Shown: positions 55,126-63,065 of the stretch, piece by piece
Layout of the letters: every line of letters starts with the position of its first letter
Numbering within the stretch: position 1 is the stretch's first letter
DNA from: Leptospira ellinghausenii
GTDB taxonomy: Bacteria; Spirochaetota; Leptospiria; Leptospirales; Leptospiraceae
Assembly (NCBI RefSeq): GCF_003114815.1
Contig: NZ_BFAZ01000009.1
Coordinates: 1,116,001-1,180,000 of the forward strand
Reading direction: 5' to 3'
Length of the DNA: 64,000 nt
Notes under the pieces: generated by a model
Databases searched by the model: none
What the model saw: the letters and a program-made list of their open reading frames with translations, nothing else
Told to the model about the DNA's origin: nothing
Position numbers and translations under genes: made by a program

Positions 55126-56460
55126 TTATGGTTGAAAATTGCGGTATAAAATGGCCCAGTCCATGGCACTTCGATTTTTCCATTCTGGTTCTGGAAAGTA
55201 TTTCCCACCAATCGAATTTAAGATGAGTTCCATATATTCTTCCCCTGGATCAAAGTCTTTTGCATTGAGGAAGATTGAACCACCCCATTTTTTTTTGGCT
55301 TGGGTATGGCTAAAAACTCCACTTAAATCTTCCAACCTTTCATTGGATAAGGGAATTTTGTACTTAGATGTTAGTTCTAACACAAGGTCTTTTACTTTTT
55401 GGATTTGTTCTGGTTGTTTGAGTAATTCTTCAGTGTCTTTTGCGACAATTTCGATTTGGATACAATTGTCATTTGTCCCAGTGGCTGCGGCCGCTCGGTC
55501 TTCAATCACATCCACAAGTTGGTAGGCTTTTCCATTGTTATCAACCATGATGGAAGCAGTGAGGTTCCTTGCTTCTAAGGTTCGAAGAGATCGAAAGTAA
55601 TCTGGTATAGCAGTATAATGTAATACCACACAACTTGGTTTGATTTTCCCACGGAAGGTATACTTCACTCGGTACTCTTCAGGTGTGAAACCTTTGTCTG
55701 TTTTCTCTATTTGAGAAAATATGATTTTTTCTGCTTTGGTGATCCCTCGTCCATTGGTTGGATGGAATGATTCCTTCAAAAGGTCTTTGTTTTCTTTTTT
55801 TAAAACCCAGCCTGTGACAAATCGATCCTTCCAATCATCCTCTTCATAAAAGGTCCCTCCAATTTCTTTGAGGATTTGATTGAGTGCTAACTCACTTCCG
55901 CAAGGAGAAAAATCCACAAAGCCACCAAACCTACGTTTGGCTTGGTTGTGAGTGAAAATTCCCTTTTTGGAGATGATGTCAAAATTGGATTTGGGAATGT
56001 ACAAAGATTCAGCCAAGTATTGGATGGTTTTTTGTAACACTTCCCTTTGTTTATTTTGGTTATAGAGAGTTTCCTGAGTTCCTTCATAAACAATATGGAT
56101 GGATTCAGTATCGATCCCAGGTGAGGCGGTCCATTCCCGAGTTAAAAACATCGGGTCACCATAGATGGTACCATTGGAATCGATGTACAAATGGAATAAA
56201 AATTGATTCTCCACTGACAATCGAAAGAAATCAGAGAACTTTCGTTTGCCTGAATTGTGTAAGATGATTGCTGAAATTAAGTTTTGGTCTCTTGGTTTTG
56301 CTAATTTTTGCCACTGGTCTTTTTTGATCCCTTCTGCTTCTGAGAAAGGAATTAAATTAGGAATTTGGATGGATGCAAAGTTTGGTGTCCTTACAAAAAA
56401 ACGACTACATCCAGTCGAAATAAGGAAAATGAGTGATATTTTTACAAGATTCTGACACAA
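55126..56460 (-). CDS. Lipoprotein with two tandem N-acetylmuramoyl-L-alanine amidase (amidase_2/PGRP) domains
   Basis: About 444 residues from a TTG at 56460 giving a lipoprotein signal (LVKISLIFLISTGC). Two related halves follow. The first has AIILHNSGK and FTHNQAKRRFGG..FSPCG; the second has CVVLHYTAIPDY and FSHTQAKKKWGG..FDPG. These are the zinc His, His and Cys/Asp sites of the amidase_2 fold, so both may be active on peptidoglycan. The frame extends 79 codons further upstream but would overlap the divergent gene. It precedes the M1 peptidase gene by 13 bp. Confidence 0.75.
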   Translation of the reverse strand: MCQNLVKISLIFLISTGCSRFFVRTPNFASIQIPNLIPFSEAEGIKKDQWQKLAKPRDQNLISAIILHNSGKRKFSDFFRLSVENQFLFHLYIDSNGTIYGDPMFLTREWTASPGIDTESIHIVYEGTQETLYNQNKQREVLQKTIQYLAESLYIPKSNFDIISKKGIFTHNQAKRRFGGFVDFSPCGSELALNQILKEIGGTFYEEDDWKDRFVTGWVLKKENKDLLKESFHPTNGRGITKAEKIIFSQIEKTDKGFTPEEYRVKYTFRGKIKPSCVVLHYTAIPDYFRSLRTLEARNLTASIMVDNNGKAYQLVDVIEDRAAAATGTNDNCIQIEIVAKDTEELLKQPEQIQKVKDLVLELTSKYKIPLSNERLEDLSGVFSHTQAKKKWGGSIFLNAKDFDPGEEYMELILNSIGGKYFPEPEWKNRSAMDWAILYRNFQP

Positions 56461-56491
56461 TGGGTTCAAATCTAACTGAAGGAAATGAGAT

Positions 56492-56998
56492 TTGGAGCCA
56501 CATACACCATTCCTACTTTCACGAAATCGTTTCTTAAAATTTTCTCTCAAATGTTTTGCCTTAACCGCTGTTTCCATACAGGGTGTGAATTGTGGTCCAG
56601 GAGTGAACACTCCCACCCTTAGGGGAATTTCACCAGAACAATACCACAGTTTTCGCAGTTTGCAAGAAGTCTTCTTACAAGACAACCCCATTCCCAATTT
56701 TGATCTAGGACTTGCGTTAGATAATTATGTTTATGGTCATCCATATCCAATAGAAACAGAAAGCGTTATACAGCTGTTAGCTAGTGTTCCATCTTCTATT
56801 TTAGCAGCAATGGCACTTGATTTTTCTTTTACACCGATTGTCAAACTCCCACCTGAAGAACGTATCAAACGTTTGCTTGAATGGAAACATTCTTCACTTG
56901 GAATCAAACGTGGTGTTTATGCCATCCTAAGACAAATTTCATTTTTCCTTCTCAGTTCTGACAAAGAATACCAAAAATTTGTCGGTTACATCCAATAA
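56492..56998 (+). CDS. Small subunit of a GMC oxidoreductase (gluconate 2-dehydrogenase subunit 3-like), possible Tat signal
   Basis: A 168-residue protein starting with TTG, 8 bp after AAGGAAATGAGA. The N-terminus has SRNRFLKFSLKCFALTAV, which resembles a twin-arginine signal with one Arg replaced by Asn, followed by a VNCG lipobox-like site. The mature part (FRSLQEVFLQDNPIPNFDLGLALDNYVYG, LLEWKHSSLGIKRGVYAILRQISFFLL) resembles gluconate 2-dehydrogenase subunit 3 or similar partners. It starts 13 bp before the GMC gene and likely exports that subunit with it. Confidence 0.65.
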   Translation: MEPHTPFLLSRNRFLKFSLKCFALTAVSIQGVNCGPGVNTPTLRGISPEQYHSFRSLQEVFLQDNPIPNFDLGLALDNYVYGHPYPIETESVIQLLASVPSSILAAMALDFSFTPIVKLPPEERIKRLLEWKHSSLGIKRGVYAILRQISFFLLSSDKEYQKFVGYIQ

Positions 56999-57010
56999 GG
57001 CGGACGATAC

Positions 57011-58618
57011 ATGGGAATCTCAATTCATAACGAAAAAATCATCACTCCAAAAAAACACGCAGAAACAATCAAAACCCACCAAATCCAAAATGGAAAATGG
57101 GAACTAACTGCGGATGTTGTCATCATCGGATCTGGAGCTGGCGGAGCGGTTGCCGCAAGAGAACTTGCAAAAAATGGATGGAAAGTAATCCTGATTGAAG
57201 AAGGTAGTTATTTCACTCCAGCACAATTTAGTTCTGACGAATTTGTATCACAAGCAAGACTCTACCGAGATGCTGGATTTATTGTAACCGAAGAACAGAC
57301 GTTATCGATTTTACAAGGTAAGTCTATCGGAGGTTCAACAACAGTAAACTGGCAAACATCTCTCTACCCACCTGATTATGTTACCAATGAATGGAACGAA
57401 CGATTTGGGTGGCAAGGTTATTCGAGAGAAGAAATGGATCCCTATGTTTCAGAAGTACATGAAAGATTAGGTGTCCACGAAGTACCAGATAACTTGATCA
57501 ATGCGAACAATAATGTATTACGTGTTGGTGGTAAAAAAATAGGATTAACACCGCAAGTTTTAAGAAATAATAATCGTGGCTGTATTGGTCTTGGAAGGTG
57601 TGGACTTGGTTGCCCAATCAATGCAAAACAATCTACATTTCTCACTTGGATCCCTGATGCAATAGAAGCGGGAGCTACCGTTGTTTCCAATATGCGTGCG
57701 GTTAAAATTCGAGATGGAAAAATGAAAACAGTCGTTGCCGAATTTACACCCGATGCATATGAAAAAGCACCAACTGAAATCATTGAAACGATGGAAATCA
57801 AAGCTCCTGTTGTCATTGTGAGTGCCGGTGCTATTGAAGGACCTGCTCTATTACAAAGGAGTGGAATTGGAAATGGATGGGTAGGAAGGAATTTAAAAGT
57901 CCACCCAACCTCCACTATTTTTGGTAAATTTGATTCCGAAATCAAAATGTTCCAAGGCCCACCACAATCCATTGTGATTAAGGATGGACATAACCAAAAT
58001 GGAACTGGTTACGGTTACTGGTTAGAAGCGGCTCCTTACAGGCCAACCCTTGCTTCTTCTTTGGTTCCTTTTTACGGCAAACAACAGTTTGATGTTATGA
58101 AAGATTATACAAAGTACAATGCTGGTATTGTTTTAGTTCGTGATGGTGCGGATGGAGAAGCCAATGCAAGTGTGAAGTACAGTTTAGGAAGAAGAAAAGT
58201 TTACTTTGAACTCACTCCAACTGATGGAATGAATATGCTAAAAGGATTAAAGGCATTAGCTGAAGTGACTGTGGCTGCTGGAGCAAAAGAATTGATTTTT
58301 CCTTTCACACGTTTTACAGAACCATACAAAGTGACAGGAAACGATAACTTTGATTGGATTCTGAAAGAGAGCACAAAACCAGGTGATTTGACAGTTGGAT
58401 CAGCACACCCACATGGATCCATTCAGTCTGCTAACGACCCAGAGAAGGGAGCAGTTGATTTAAATTTGGAAATTTATGGTCATAAAAACATATTTGTCAT
58501 GGATGCCTCAGTTTACCCTACAGGACTTTCGGTGAACCCACAAATAACGACCATGAGTATCGTTCTCAGAGCTTCGCGTAACTTAGCTTCACAAAAAGAA
58601 GAAAGAACGAAGATCTAA
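57011..58618 (+). CDS. GMC-family FAD oxidoreductase
   Basis: A 535-residue flavoprotein without signal peptide. The FAD motif is DVVIIGSGAGGAVAARELAKNG (about 36-57), followed by GKSIGGSTTVNWQTSLYPP. The C-terminal domain has GSAHPHGS and VMDASVYPTGLSVNPQITTMS, the GMC signature with catalytic His/Asn candidates. A Cys-rich segment (GCIGLGRCGLGCPINAKQST) occurs in cholesterol-oxidase-like and related members. It oxidises an alcohol or sterol-like substrate, passing electrons onward. It pairs with the small subunit gene upstream. Confidence 0.87.
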   Translation: MGISIHNEKIITPKKHAETIKTHQIQNGKWELTADVVIIGSGAGGAVAARELAKNGWKVILIEEGSYFTPAQFSSDEFVSQARLYRDAGFIVTEEQTLSILQGKSIGGSTTVNWQTSLYPPDYVTNEWNERFGWQGYSREEMDPYVSEVHERLGVHEVPDNLINANNNVLRVGGKKIGLTPQVLRNNNRGCIGLGRCGLGCPINAKQSTFLTWIPDAIEAGATVVSNMRAVKIRDGKMKTVVAEFTPDAYEKAPTEIIETMEIKAPVVIVSAGAIEGPALLQRSGIGNGWVGRNLKVHPTSTIFGKFDSEIKMFQGPPQSIVIKDGHNQNGTGYGYWLEAAPYRPTLASSLVPFYGKQQFDVMKDYTKYNAGIVLVRDGADGEANASVKYSLGRRKVYFELTPTDGMNMLKGLKALAEVTVAAGAKELIFPFTRFTEPYKVTGNDNFDWILKESTKPGDLTVGSAHPHGSIQSANDPEKGAVDLNLEIYGHKNIFVMDASVYPTGLSVNPQITTMSIVLRASRNLASQKEERTKI

Positions 58619-58671
58619 CTTTTTTCCAAAAATCCCTTTCATTCCCATGGGTTCCAACTAGTTTGGAATCC

Positions 58672-60264
58672 GTGCGGAAATATCTTTCCTTAGTTCTCAG
58701 TTTTGTCATCTTTCAAACTACAGTATTCGCTATAGACAGCGATGCTATGAAAGAAGGTAAAAAAGCTTTTTCAAAAAAAGCATATGGCGAAGCCATTAAA
58801 AAATTTACCAAACATGCCGACTCACACCCGCAAGACGGTGAAGCATACATGTATTTAGGATATATCTATGAATACAAAAAAGATTATCCGAAATCCATTC
58901 AAAATTTTCGAAGAGCAGCTGATTTGGATTTGGACAAAGACCAAAGAAAGACAGTACTTCTAAAGTTAGCTTTGTTTTTCAATTACCACCAAGATTGGAA
59001 TTTATCTGCCACGTATGCATCACGTTACCTTAAGTATGATCCTAAAAATGAAGAAGTTCAAAAAATATATAACCGTGCTGTAGGAAATAAAGGGAATCCT
59101 TCTTCCACAACGCATACATACACACAACATACAAAAATTGAACCTAAACACCCAGAACCCAAAAATACTGAAAATAAGAAAGACCTAGTAAAAAAACCTG
59201 ACGAAAGTATCGAGGGTAAAGAAACTACCAAACCTAGTGAATCTTACGAACAAATTTTAGCAAACCAACCTCATTTAGAAGATGTACGTTGGGATTATGT
59301 TTTAGCATTATTTGAAGAAAAAAAATACGAAAAAGCAGAATCGAATTTAAACATATTAATCGAAAAAAATCCAACACGTTCGAGATACCATTACAAAATG
59401 GGTATCATAAAGTTAAGATTAGATGATCCTAAATCTGCAATTGATTCCTTTGAAAAAGCTAAAAAAAATCCATTCTCAAAAGATACAAATGTCTTTCTAT
59501 ATTATGTATTTCTAAATGAAGGGATTGCTTATCAAAAATTAGCAGAAATTGAGAAAGCAGAATTATCCTTTCAAGAAGCTTTCAGACAAGTTCAAAAAGA
59601 CACTCCACTACTTGCACTGGCAAGGTTATACGAACAAAAATCTGATTGGGAAAAATGTATCCAATCATCCGATAAAGCACTATCCTTTAATCCAAATCAA
59701 ATTGAATCCCACATGTTTCGATTTGTTTGTATGTTTGAAGCCGGAAATAAAACTAAAAAATTTGAAACTAGTTTCGCAAAATATTCTGAATTCATTACAA
59801 TGAAATTTCCAGATTTATCTCAAACACCTGAAAAGTTTCAAGTTGGGTTTTTAAAATTAGCGAGAAAATATACGGAAAACAATGCTTTTGATACAGCCGA
59901 AAGTTATTTTGCCGTTTTGGAAAAAGACCAAACAATTTCCAATGGAAGGGAATACATTTTTTATAGAGGAAGGAATTATTTTTACAGCGGAAAAGTTGAT
60001 TTAGCAATTCCTTACCTGCAAAAAACAAATGGTTCCTCTGCAGCACACTACCTCTTGGCACGTTGTTTTGCTAAGAAAAATGACATCACCAAAACCAAAG
60101 AACAGTTTCAGATGGCAGCGGATTTAAAACCTGAATATTGGACATCTGCAAGTTTAGAAAAAGATTTCAAAGAAGTTTGGAAGGAACAATCGTTTCGTGA
60201 ATTTATTAACACAAAAGGTGGAAAGGTACCAGGAACGAATCTTTCCACTCCTGGATCAAATTAA
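58672..60264 (+). CDS. TPR-repeat protein, exported
   Basis: About 530 residues with a signal peptide (YLSLVLSFVIFQTTVFAIDS). TPR motifs occur in two clusters: about 30-130 (for example AYMYLGYIYEYKKDYPKSIQNFRRAADLD) and about 210-500, separated by a Lys/Pro/Glu-rich linker. It is likely a periplasmic scaffold protein. GTG at 58672 follows TTTGGAATCC; TTG at 58663 is the alternative. No enzyme motif seen. It ends at a small hairpin shared with the aroD 3' end. Confidence 0.75.
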   Translation: MRKYLSLVLSFVIFQTTVFAIDSDAMKEGKKAFSKKAYGEAIKKFTKHADSHPQDGEAYMYLGYIYEYKKDYPKSIQNFRRAADLDLDKDQRKTVLLKLALFFNYHQDWNLSATYASRYLKYDPKNEEVQKIYNRAVGNKGNPSSTTHTYTQHTKIEPKHPEPKNTENKKDLVKKPDESIEGKETTKPSESYEQILANQPHLEDVRWDYVLALFEEKKYEKAESNLNILIEKNPTRSRYHYKMGIIKLRLDDPKSAIDSFEKAKKNPFSKDTNVFLYYVFLNEGIAYQKLAEIEKAELSFQEAFRQVQKDTPLLALARLYEQKSDWEKCIQSSDKALSFNPNQIESHMFRFVCMFEAGNKTKKFETSFAKYSEFITMKFPDLSQTPEKFQVGFLKLARKYTENNAFDTAESYFAVLEKDQTISNGREYIFYRGRNYFYSGKVDLAIPYLQKTNGSSAAHYLLARCFAKKNDITKTKEQFQMAADLKPEYWTSASLEKDFKEVWKEQSFREFINTKGGKVPGTNLSTPGSN

Positions 60265-60272
60265 TAACAAAT

Positions 60273-60294
60273 AGGAAGAACCATTATTCTTCCT
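60273..60294. terminator. Weak hairpin between the TPR gene and aroD
   Basis: AGGAAGAA / TTCTTCCT form an 8-bp perfect stem around a 6-nt loop, with TTG after it. The right arm lies inside the aroD coding end. It could terminate both convergent genes, but the T-run is short. Confidence 0.4.
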
Positions 60295-61006
60295 TTGAAT
60301 CCTTCCCTGAAGTTGAATGTGGACTTTTGAATAAGTCCGCACGTAGTTTTTTAAAAGTATCCACCGAAATTTGTCCAGGTGCTTTTGGTTCACCTAATGT
60401 CATATAGGTGAAAGATGAATTAAACTTATCACCAAATACTCTTGAAATAATTCCAAGTTCACCCATACAAATTCCGATCATTGTTTGAGTTTTTGATAAA
60501 AGTTTGATATCATTTAAAAAGTCAGCAGTTTCTTCAATGTTTTCGGGTGTGATTGCAAACTTATAAATGGGATTCTTTTTTTTGACCGGTTTTGATTTTG
60601 CAATGAATTGGTTCATTTCATTTGCCAAAATTGATTTTTTAAAAGAATGGTAAGAATAAATGATTCGATAGTTTAAGGTCTCATAATTTCGAAAAATTGT
60701 ATCTTCTCTATTCAGTTCGATATCCAAATAATTGGCATTGTCATTGAAATCTTTAATGATGCCTTCAACATCTTCTGGGAATAATTTCACATAGGATCGA
60801 ACACTACTATCTTCGGCTCTTCTGTATGTAAAAAGCACTGGTAAACCAAGTGCTTTGATTTTCTTTTTCATTTCTTTCTGGATGTAATTTCTAGAGAATA
60901 AATCCAATCGAACTTCGATCACATCTACATCTTTTACATCTTTTTTTTGAAGGTGGCGTAATTCATCCTCACCGACAGAGGCTATGATTTTATAAGAATC
61001 TGGCAT
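60284..61006 (-). CDS. aroD: Type I 3-dehydroquinate dehydratase
   Basis: A 240-residue shikimate-pathway enzyme. Active-site elements: EVRLDLF (N-terminal strand), YHSFKKS with the catalytic His, IYKFAITPENIEET with the Schiff-base Lys, and GEPKAPGQISVD near the end. It is the last gene of the tonB-like/nusG-like/kpsF/aroD group and the divergent aroC supplies another step of the same pathway. Its start is 5 bp after the kpsF stop. Confidence 0.88.
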   Translation of the reverse strand: MPDSYKIIASVGEDELRHLQKKDVKDVDVIEVRLDLFSRNYIQKEMKKKIKALGLPVLFTYRRAEDSSVRSYVKLFPEDVEGIIKDFNDNANYLDIELNREDTIFRNYETLNYRIIYSYHSFKKSILANEMNQFIAKSKPVKKKNPIYKFAITPENIEETADFLNDIKLLSKTQTMIGICMGELGIISRVFGDKFNSSFTYMTLGEPKAPGQISVDTFKKLRADLFKSPHSTSGKDSKEE

Positions 61007-61011
61007 AAAGT

Positions 61012-61986
61012 TTATAATCCTTTTTGTAATAAATCGTGGAGAGAAATCATCCCAACAAAAATCCCATTTTCATCCACAACAGGAGCAACAGAAATTGGCC
61101 TTTCGCGTCCTTCCATTTTGATTAAAACATCATAAGCCTTTTCATTTGGTCGAAAACTATTAGGATTCGAGTTCATCATTTCTTTTGCTGTTACATCAGG
61201 AGATAAGGTATGTTTTGTGAGGTATTTACGAATATCATAATCGGTAATCAGTCCTACAAGTTTTGAATTTGAATCCACAACTCCAGTAGCACCAATTCCT
61301 TTTTCTGTAATTTCTTTTAAAATAGTTTCTAAGTTTGCATTAATGGGAATAGAGGCATTTCTTTCTCCTTTTCGCATAACATCTGTCAAATATAAGGAAA
61401 GTCGTTTTCCTAATCGGCCGGCAGGATGGTACAATGCAAAATCGTCTGCTTTAAATTCTTTTAATTCCATTAAAGCAACAGCAATTGCATCTCCCAGTAC
61501 AAGGGCAATGGTTGTGCTAGAAGTGGGAGCAAGATCTAATGGACATGCTTCCTTTAAAACAGGAGTGATAATGACAACATCCGATAATTCTGCTAACTTA
61601 GATTTGGCGTTTGCAGTGATGCCTACAATTTTTGCTCCGATTTTGCGAAGAGTCGGTAGGATATAATTTAGCTCTTCTGATTCACCACTTTTTCCAATGG
61701 CAAGTACCACATCGTCTGGTCCAACAATTCCAGAATCCCCATGTGATGCATCTGTTGGGTGTAAAAAATATGCTGAAGTTCCAGTCGAAGAAAGTGTATG
61801 TGAGATTTTTTTGGCAATATCACCAGACTTACCAACGCCAGTGACAATCACTTTTCCTTTTGATTTTAGGATCAGATCGATACAGTCTTTGACTGAAGGG
61901 TCTAGTTGTTCACGGAAGTGAACGAGAGATGAAATTTCATCGTCAAGCGCTTGTTTTACTATAGTTAAAGTATCTTTATTTGTCAT
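61012..61986 (-). CDS. kpsF: KpsF/GutQ-family arabinose-5-phosphate isomerase
   Basis: About 324 residues from ATG at 61986, which overlaps the nusG-like stop as ATGA with GGGAGGAA upstream. An N-terminal SIS sugar-isomerase domain (GKSGDIAKKISHTLSSTGTSAYFLHPTDASHGDSG, SGESEELNYI) is followed by two CBS domains (about 200-255 and 270-324). It converts ribulose-5-phosphate to arabinose-5-phosphate for Kdo synthesis. With the antitermination-type NusG paralog upstream, it points to LPS-precursor production in this operon. Confidence 0.9.
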   Translation of the reverse strand: MTNKDTLTIVKQALDDEISSLVHFREQLDPSVKDCIDLILKSKGKVIVTGVGKSGDIAKKISHTLSSTGTSAYFLHPTDASHGDSGIVGPDDVVLAIGKSGESEELNYILPTLRKIGAKIVGITANAKSKLAELSDVVIITPVLKEACPLDLAPTSSTTIALVLGDAIAVALMELKEFKADDFALYHPAGRLGKRLSLYLTDVMRKGERNASIPINANLETILKEITEKGIGATGVVDSNSKLVGLITDYDIRKYLTKHTLSPDVTAKEMMNSNPNSFRPNEKAYDVLIKMEGRERPISVAPVVDENGIFVGMISLHDLLQKGL

Positions 61987-62522
61987 ACAAGTAATTCCTC
62001 CCAAGCTAAGTGATCCATATTGATCTCATAAGAGAAAACGGTTTCTACACCAGGAATTCTTAAAACTACAAGAGTTTTGTTTTTTACTTTAAGTATTTCC
62101 ATGGTTTTACCAGCAAATGAACCATCGATCACTTTCACCATTTTGCCTTTTTGAAATAATAGTTCTCTGTTCATTTTCAAAGATTCCGCATAATCTTTAA
62201 GGCCTTGTTCCAAAACATCTAAATCATTTTGTTCCACAATGGCTGGTTGACCTTTATGAAATACAAACTGAACAGATCCAGGTAATTGTAAGACCTTATT
62301 TTTATCTCTCCAAAAGACAATCCTTACAAAAATATAGGAAGGTAATATTGGTACTTGGATCCATTTGAATCGATCTGTCCATTTTTTCCGTTCTTTCCGT
62401 ATTGGTAAGTAGTTTTCGATTTTGTATTTGTTCAGAAGTTCACTGAGTTTTTTCTCTGCACGAGGTTTGGTATAAACAATATACCAAGCAACTTCTTCCG
62501 ATTGTGGATTAGTCTCTGACAT
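61983..62522 (-). CDS. Specialised NusG-family (RfaH/UpxY-like) antitermination protein
   Basis: A 179-residue protein with an N-terminal NGN domain (WYIVYTKPRAEKKLSELLNKYKIENYLPI, LPSYIFVRIVFWRDKNKVLQLPGSVQFV) and a C-terminal KOW domain (GKMVKVIDGSFAGKTMEILKVKNK). The sequence is that of operon-specific NusG paralogs, not the housekeeping copy. Such proteins suppress termination or pausing in long polysaccharide operons. Its target here may be LPS genes, or its own short operon. It overlaps the TonB-like gene by 14 bp and kpsF by 4 bp. Confidence 0.85.
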   Translation of the reverse strand: MSETNPQSEEVAWYIVYTKPRAEKKLSELLNKYKIENYLPIRKERKKWTDRFKWIQVPILPSYIFVRIVFWRDKNKVLQLPGSVQFVFHKGQPAIVEQNDLDVLEQGLKDYAESLKMNRELLFQKGKMVKVIDGSFAGKTMEILKVKNKTLVVLRIPGVETVFSYEINMDHLAWEELLV

Positions 62523-63006
62523 CTAAACGGAACCTAATGGGTAAAACAAATTCTTTGCCTTTGGTGTATTGGAACTTCCAGTCGGAAAGTTGACGACGCA
62601 CCTGTTGATCAAAAACCGCATACCTACATGCTGTGACCACTGCAATTTTTTCCAAACTGCCGTCTTCTTTTACGGAAAGTCGGTAAACACAATGATCTTC
62701 AAGTTTTTGTTCCAATGCCAAACTGGGATAACTAAGACAATTTTGGAATTCAGAGATTTCATCTTCTGTGGTTTTGGTTCCATCATTCTGCGATTGCTTT
62801 GGTGTGGTTGATTCCTTACTTTCTCCCAATCCGGTAGAAAAATGAAGTTGGAAAGAGGAAAAATTTCCACCTTCCTTGAGTTTGATGTGAGTAGAATCTA
62901 TGTCACTTCGGTATTCCATTGCCAAATAAGACAAAAGAATCAATAGATGCACCCCAATGCTAAGGGTGATAGCCTTATATTTGGGTCCATCAAAGAGTAA
63001 ATGCAT
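62509..63006 (-). CDS. TonB C-terminal-like protein (energy-transducer related)
   Basis: About 165 residues from ATG at 63006. A transmembrane helix lies at residues about 13-31 ([18 protein letters not shown]), then a polar Ser/Thr/Gln-rich linker and a C-terminal domain ending [30 protein letters not shown] that resembles the TonB C-terminal strand-helix-strand fold. It could energise outer-membrane receptors, such as the TonB-dependent one at 38-40.5 kb. An alternative start at 63072 would overlap aroC on the other strand by 7 bp. No ExbB/ExbD genes are nearby. Confidence 0.65.
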   Translation of the reverse strand: MHLLFDGPKYKAITLSIGVHLLILLSYLAMEYRSDIDSTHIKLKEGGNFSSFQLHFSTGLGESKESTTPKQSQNDGTKTTEDEISEFQNCLSYPSLALEQKLEDHCVYRLSVKEDGSLEKIAVVTACRYAVFDQQVRRQLSDWKFQYTKGKEFVLPIRFRLDVRD

Positions 63007-63065
63007 TCCAAGTTCATGAAAAACTTTATTGGAGAGAATGCAATCTCCATTTTCATTGTCCGTAT

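Noticed and set aside
56461..56697. N-terminal extension of the amidase lipoprotein frame
   Set aside because: It would overlap the divergent small-subunit gene by about 200 bp and places the lipoprotein signal in the middle of the chain.
60273..60294. Strong bidirectional terminator at the TPR/aroD junction
   Set aside because: Kept only as a low-confidence feature: the stem is 8 bp and the T-run is short, and one arm is inside the aroD coding end.
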